DNA of 64,000 bases, taken from assembly GCF_007679965.1 (NCBI RefSeq), contig NZ_VEHL01000003.1, positions 310,001 to 374,000 on the forward strand, read 5' to 3'. The position numbers were made by a program, and so were the translations under genes. The notes beneath the pieces are model-generated. The model saw nothing but the letters and a program-made list of their open reading frames with translations, did not search any database and had not been told where the DNA came from. This DNA is from Bordetella genomosp. 13. Lineage in GTDB: Bacteria > Pseudomonadota > Gammaproteobacteria > Burkholderiales > Burkholderiaceae_B. Each line of letters opens with the position of its first letter. Position 1 is the stretch's first letter. Below are positions 60,576 to 64,000 of the stretch, piece by piece.

Positions 60576-61001
60576 TCAGGCCTTGGGCGTGGCGGTGGAG
60601 TAGGCGCCGCGGCCGCTGGCCAGCAGCTTGCCGTCGGCGTCGTACACCTGGGCTTCGGCCACCGAGATCTGCGAGCCGAACTTCACGACCTTGCCCTTGG
60701 CGGTCAGATCGCCGGGCATGGCGGCGCGGTGGTAGTCCACGCGCAGGTCGATGGTGGGCACGCCGCGGCCGGTGTAGGACACCAGGGCCCAGTCGGCCGT
60801 CAGGTCGACCAGCGCGGCCAGGATGCCGCCGTGCGTGTAGCGCTTGTCGGGGTTCACGACCCACTCTTCGCGCCACTTGGCGCGCAGCTCGATCTCGCCT
60901 TCGGACACGGACACCACTTCGATGCCCAGCCACTGGTGATAAGGGCCGCGGGTCAGGCGGGCCTGGATGTCTTCCTTGGTGGGGACGGTGTTTTCGCTCA
61001 T
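60576..61001 (-). CDS. PaaI-type hotdog-fold thioesterase
   Basis: A 141-residue hotdog protein; NPDKRYTHGGILAALVDLTADWALVS contains the PaaI-like HGG and acid region, followed by IDLRVDYHRAAMPGDLTAKGKVVKFG. It would hydrolyse acyl-CoA esters, possibly rescuing CoA from dead-end products of the neighbouring ligase. The ATG at 61001 has GAAGAGAA upstream; 18 further codons are open upstream. Confidence 0.9.
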   Translation of the reverse strand: MSENTVPTKEDIQARLTRGPYHQWLGIEVVSVSEGEIELRAKWREEWVVNPDKRYTHGGILAALVDLTADWALVSYTGRGVPTIDLRVDYHRAAMPGDLTAKGKVVKFGSQISVAEAQVYDADGKLLASGRGAYSTATPKA

Positions 61002-61080
61002 TGAGTTCTCTTCGATCAGGTAATAAGAACCGGCCAGATGGCATCCGCGCTGCATTGGGCCGGTGCGACGCGATCCGGGC

Positions 61081-61153
61081 CGCGGCGGATCCGGCTACGC
61101 CGGTCCGCCTGTGCGGCGCCCCCTGGGGGGAAGCGCGCAGCGCTTCGGGGGGG
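61081..61153 (-). repeat. REP-like element, copy B
   Basis: GCGGATCCGGC/GCCGGTCCGC hairpin followed by AAGCGC-GCA-GCGCTT flanked by CCCCC and GGGGGG runs, directly abutting the stop codon of the oxidoreductase gene. Relative to copy A the second stem changes one A:T to G:C with compensation. Confidence 0.75.
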
Positions 61154-62170
61154 TCAAGGATTCACGATGACTTTGCCCAGCACTTCGCGATCGCGAATGA
61201 GCGCGAGGCCCGCGGCGGCGCCTTCCAGCGGCACGGCGCGGTCGATCAGCGGCTTTACGGTGCCTTCGGCGATCATGTCCAGCAGCGCCTTCAGGTTGTC
61301 GTCGTAGAAGCTGTTGGAGCCGCGGATATTCAGCTCGAAGCTCCACACGTAGCGCAGGTCTTCCTTGGGATCGTGGCCGGCCGTGGCGCCGCACACCAGC
61401 AGCGTGCCGCCGCGCTTGAGGCACTTCAGCGAGGGCACCCAGGTATCGCCGCCGGTGAAGTTGATGACCACGTCCACGCCGCCCTCGTAGTTGCGGCGCT
61501 GCGGCTTGCCGTATTGGCCGATGGCCCACTTCGAGAAGTCGGTCTCGCGGTAGTTGATGACGTGGTCGGCGCCCAGTTCCTTCAGGGCCTGCGCCTTGGC
61601 GTCGCTGCCCCCGCAGGCGATGACTTCGGCGCCCAGCAGCTTGGCCAGGATGACGCAGGCGGTGCCCACCCCGCCGCTGGCGCCCAGGATCAGCACGCGG
61701 TCGCCCTTCTTCACGGTGTTGTGCGTGATCAGCATGCGGTGCGCCGTGCCATAGGCCACGGGCAGGGCGGCGGCGTCGTCGAAGCCGACCTTCTCGGGCA
61801 ACGCGATCAGCTGGCCGGCCGACACCAGGCAGTACTCGGCCATGCCGCCGTCCAGCATCTCGCCCATCAGGCCCTTGGCCTTGTTCAGCGGATTCACCAG
61901 CACGCGGTCCCCGGCCTTCCAGCCGTCGACACCGGCGCCCACTTCGACGATCTCGCCGGCCATGTCCAGGCCGATGACCACCGGCAGCGGCACCTTGATG
62001 CCGGGCATGCCCTGCACCGTGAACACGTCGTGGTAGTTGAACGAGGAGGCGCGCACGCGGATCACCACGTGGCCTTCGGTGACCGCGGGCACGGGCTTGT
62101 CGGTGACGACGCGCAGTTGGTCCAGATCGCCGTGCTGGTCCAGGACCAGCGCTTTCATCGTCTTGCTCAT
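61154..62170 (-). CDS. Medium-chain alcohol dehydrogenase/quinone oxidoreductase
   Basis: A 338-residue MDR-family enzyme. GLDMAGEIVEVGAGVDGWKAGDRVLV is the GroES-like part and VLILGASGGVGTACVILAKLLGAEVIAC the NADPH Rossmann motif. The usual Zn-binding cysteines are not evident: the N-terminal site reads SSFNYHDVFTVQGMP and the four-cysteine lobe is absent. A zinc-independent quinone reductase-like or enoyl reductase-like role is therefore more likely. AAGGAATT precedes the ATG. Confidence 0.9.
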   Translation of the reverse strand: MSKTMKALVLDQHGDLDQLRVVTDKPVPAVTEGHVVIRVRASSFNYHDVFTVQGMPGIKVPLPVVIGLDMAGEIVEVGAGVDGWKAGDRVLVNPLNKAKGLMGEMLDGGMAEYCLVSAGQLIALPEKVGFDDAAALPVAYGTAHRMLITHNTVKKGDRVLILGASGGVGTACVILAKLLGAEVIACGGSDAKAQALKELGADHVINYRETDFSKWAIGQYGKPQRRNYEGGVDVVINFTGGDTWVPSLKCLKRGGTLLVCGATAGHDPKEDLRYVWSFELNIRGSNSFYDDNLKALLDMIAEGTVKPLIDRAVPLEGAAAGLALIRDREVLGKVIVNP

Positions 62171-62194
62171 GGGAATTCCTTGTCTGTGGTGGCG

Positions 62195-63184
62195 TTACTT
62201 GATGGATTTGGATTGCTGCCAGGGGCCCGAGACGAACAGGTCGTCCTTCAGTTCACCCTTGATCAGGCCGCTTTCGGCGAACACCTGGTGCTGGCGCTTG
62301 AGCGTGTCGATGTCGGCGGGCTCGAACGAGATGCGGTACATGTCGTTCCACAGGCCGGCGTACACCTTCGCGTCGTTCTCGGGCAGGTTGGCCGATTTCT
62401 GCAGGATGCCCACGACTTCCTTGTCGTGACCCTGCGCCCAGGTCAGGGCATTGCGCATGCCGGCGATGGTGCGCGCGACCACCTCGGGATGGGCCTGCAC
62501 GAAGTCGCTGCGCACCGCGCCGATGCCGATGTAGGGCACCGAGTCGGACTTGGTCAGGCGGCGCCATTCGTCGGCGAAGCTGCCCAGTTTGGTGACCTTC
62601 AGTTCGTTCAGCTGGGCCACGGTGACCGAGCGCAGCGCGGCGGCGTCCACCTGCTTCTGCGCCAGGAACTGGGCCAGGCGCGATTCGTTGCCGCCCACCA
62701 GCGAGAAGTCGTTGGCCTTGATGCCGTGGTTGCCCGCCAGCACGGCGCCGGCGATCACGGCCACGGAGCTGCCGGCCGGCGACATGCCGACCTTCTTGCC
62801 GCGCAGGCCGTCCAGCGACTTGATCGGCGAACCCTCGGGCACGACGAACTGCACGTCGGCGGGCTGGGTGGCCGCGAAGATCCTGATGGGCACGCCCTCG
62901 GCCGCGCTGCTGAAGACGCCGGCCGCGGGCGCGCCGTAGGCCAGGTCGATGGAGTTGGACGCCAGCGCGCGCAAGGGCGCGTTCACGTCGGGAAAGCGCA
63001 CGAACTCGACGTCCAGGTTCTGCTGCTTGAGGAACTCGGTGGCTTCCAGCACGGCGCCGTAGCCCAGGCTGACGCCGCTGCTCCAGTAGCCGATGCGAAC
63101 TTTGTCGGCGGCATGGGCAGCGCCCGAGGCGAGGGCGGCCACGGCGACCAGGGCCGCGGACAGGGGTTTCTTCCATTGCATCAT
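62195..63184 (-). CDS. SsuA/TauA-like ABC substrate-binding protein
   Basis: A 329-residue receptor with signal peptide MMQWKKPLSAALVAVAALAS up to AHAAD. Typical of aliphatic-sulfonate/nitrate-type receptors: VRIGYWSSGVSLGYGAVLEATEFLKQQNLDVEFVRFPD, LAYGAPAAGVFSSAAEGVPIRIFAA and LRGKKVGMSPAGSSVAVIAGAVLA. GGGAG lies 9 bases before the ATG at 63184; 63181 is an alternative. It belongs with the permease upstream as a second importer of the operon. Confidence 0.9.
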   Translation of the reverse strand: MMQWKKPLSAALVAVAALASGAAHAADKVRIGYWSSGVSLGYGAVLEATEFLKQQNLDVEFVRFPDVNAPLRALASNSIDLAYGAPAAGVFSSAAEGVPIRIFAATQPADVQFVVPEGSPIKSLDGLRGKKVGMSPAGSSVAVIAGAVLAGNHGIKANDFSLVGGNESRLAQFLAQKQVDAAALRSVTVAQLNELKVTKLGSFADEWRRLTKSDSVPYIGIGAVRSDFVQAHPEVVARTIAGMRNALTWAQGHDKEVVGILQKSANLPENDAKVYAGLWNDMYRISFEPADIDTLKRQHQVFAESGLIKGELKDDLFVSGPWQQSKSIK

Positions 63185-63204
63185 GATGTGCACTCCCAGT
63201 GCTT

Positions 63205-63987
63205 TCAAAGAGGTTTCCAGCGGAAGAGCCGGCGTTCCAGGGGCTTGAGCACCCCGCTTTCGATCAGCAGCATCAGCACCACCAGCAGCAGCGTCCAGGC
63301 GAACACCTGGTCGGTCTGCACCAGGTCGGCGGCCTGGCGCAAGCGGTAGCCGATGCCGTCGGACGAGCCCAGCGTCTCGGCCACCAGCGAGACGCGCCAG
63401 CCGAAGCCGAAGGCCAGCCGCGCGCCTGAGAAGAAGTAGGGCAGGATGCTGGGCAGGTAGATCTTGCGCAGCACCTGCGCGCGCGACATGCGGAAGCTGC
63501 GCGCCAGCTCGACGTGCTGGCGGTCGACGTTCTGCGAGCCCTGCCACACGTTGGTCAGGATCAGCGGCATCGCGGTCATGAACACCACGAACACCGTGGT
63601 GGCGTTGGAGATGCCGAACCAGATGATGGCGAACACCGCCCAGATGGCGGACGACACGGTGTTCATCACGGCCAGCAGCGGTTCGAAGAAGCGCGCCAGC
63701 GCGCGGCTGGAGCCCAATGCCAGGCCCAGCGGCGTGCCGATCAGCGCGGCCAGCACGAAGCCGGTGACCACGCGCGACATGGTCACGCCGATGTCGTGCA
63801 GGAAGCTGTCGGTGCGCGTCAGGTTCAGGAACGCCTGCAATACCTTCTCGGGTCCGGGCAGCACGAAGGCGGGCATGCGTTGCGCGGCCAGGAACCAGAT
63901 CAGCACGAAGATGGCGGCCAGCGCGACGCGCTGGGCGACCAGCAGGCCGATGCGGGCGGCGGGATGGCTCAATGCGGTGGCGCTCAT
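63205..63987 (-). CDS. NitT/TauT-type ABC transporter permease
   Basis: A 260-residue six-helix permease; the coupling loop is VELARSFRMSRAQVLRKIYLPSILPYFFSGARLAFGFGWRVSLVAE. The start overlaps a TGA in another frame (63984-63986) as ATGA, so an upstream gene, probably the ATPase, ends here beyond the window edge. It pairs with the SsuA/TauA-like receptor. Confidence 0.92.
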   Translation of the reverse strand: MSATALSHPAARIGLLVAQRVALAAIFVLIWFLAAQRMPAFVLPGPEKVLQAFLNLTRTDSFLHDIGVTMSRVVTGFVLAALIGTPLGLALGSSRALARFFEPLLAVMNTVSSAIWAVFAIIWFGISNATTVFVVFMTAMPLILTNVWQGSQNVDRQHVELARSFRMSRAQVLRKIYLPSILPYFFSGARLAFGFGWRVSLVAETLGSSDGIGYRLRQAADLVQTDQVFAWTLLLVVLMLLIESGVLKPLERRLFRWKPL

Positions 63988-64000
63988 TGCTGCACCTTCA

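Noticed and set aside
59150..63349. 1399-codon plus-strand frame
   Set aside because: It is antisense to five strongly supported minus-strand genes and has the Ala/Arg/Gly/His-rich composition of a shadow frame.
63984..64000. Last codons of an upstream ATPase gene at the right edge
   Set aside because: An in-frame TGA overlapping the permease ATG suggests it, but only four codons are visible, too few to call.
1..64000. rRNA, tRNA, CRISPR arrays, insertion sequences, prophage genes
   Set aside because: None was recognised by reading; no transposase, integrase or repeat-spacer pattern was seen. Covariance-model searches were not possible here.

Overview
The window is GC-rich and densely coded. 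It carries Bug-type (TctC) tricarboxylate-binding receptors, CaiB-type CoA-transferases, MmgE/PrpD and LysR/GntR regulators, and NitT/TauT and MetNIQ importers. This mix suggests a betaproteobacterium of the Alcaligenaceae (Bordetella/Achromobacter type). That placement is inference from gene content; no rRNA or tRNA gene was seen. No CRISPR array, insertion sequence, phage or plasmid function was recognised.

Layout. (1) 1-3.5 kb: the 3' part of an AraC-type regulator joined to a degenerate sigma-54 activator remnant, a lipoprotein, a GNAT acetyltransferase and a RidA-family protein. (2) 3.6-15.4 kb: a carboxylic-acid catabolic island. A GntR/HutC-type regulator, a Bug receptor and a fumarylacetoacetase-family protein lie on the minus strand. 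Opposite them is a six-gene plus-strand operon: CoA-transferase, enoyl-CoA hydratase, HMG-CoA-lyase-like aldolase, acyl-CoA dehydrogenase, MmgE/PrpD and acyl-CoA ligase. A second Bug receptor and an SDR face it from the far end. The palindrome ATGTACGTACAT occurs twice in the divergent promoter region and once more, 9 kb away, upstream of the second Bug gene, so one GntR regulon probably covers the island. (3) 15.6-26.1 kb: small redox and stress genes (DUF72, four SDR/epimerase genes, DUF1097, DoxX, two VOC proteins, a lipocalin-like protein) with divergent LysR and XRE regulators. (4) 26.4-33.1 kb: a MetNIQ-type importer followed by two NtaA/SnaA/DszA-type FMN monooxygenases and a DszC/SfnB-type flavoprotein, probably for organosulfur scavenging. 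(5) 33.2-46.3 kb: mixed housekeeping and signalling genes (MhpD-type hydratase, hybrid histidine kinase, aldo-keto reductase, GGDEF protein with a decayed EAL domain, ChaA-type antiporter, DUF4142 protein, ABC exporter, NCS2 permease with an unusual C-terminal domain). (6) 46.5-54.4 kb: a second organosulfur cluster with SsuE, SsuD, two DszC-like flavoproteins, a second MetNIQ-type importer, an extra MetQ and a molbindin resembling SsuF. (7) 54.6-64 kb: a BAAT/dienelactone-type hydrolase, then a long minus-strand operon with two NitT/TauT-type ABC importers around an acyl-CoA ligase, a PaaI-type thioesterase and a zinc-independent-looking alcohol dehydrogenase/quinone reductase. It is punctuated by two copies of a REP-like hairpin element.

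The window reads as a scavenging and catabolic accessory region. Receptors and importers bring in organic acids and organosulfur compounds, CoA-dependent enzymes or flavin monooxygenases degrade them, and each block has its own regulator or operator. The strongest non-coding signals are the shared GntR operator, a heptamer tandem repeat in front of the fumarylacetoacetase-family gene, and the paired REP-like elements with compensatory base changes.
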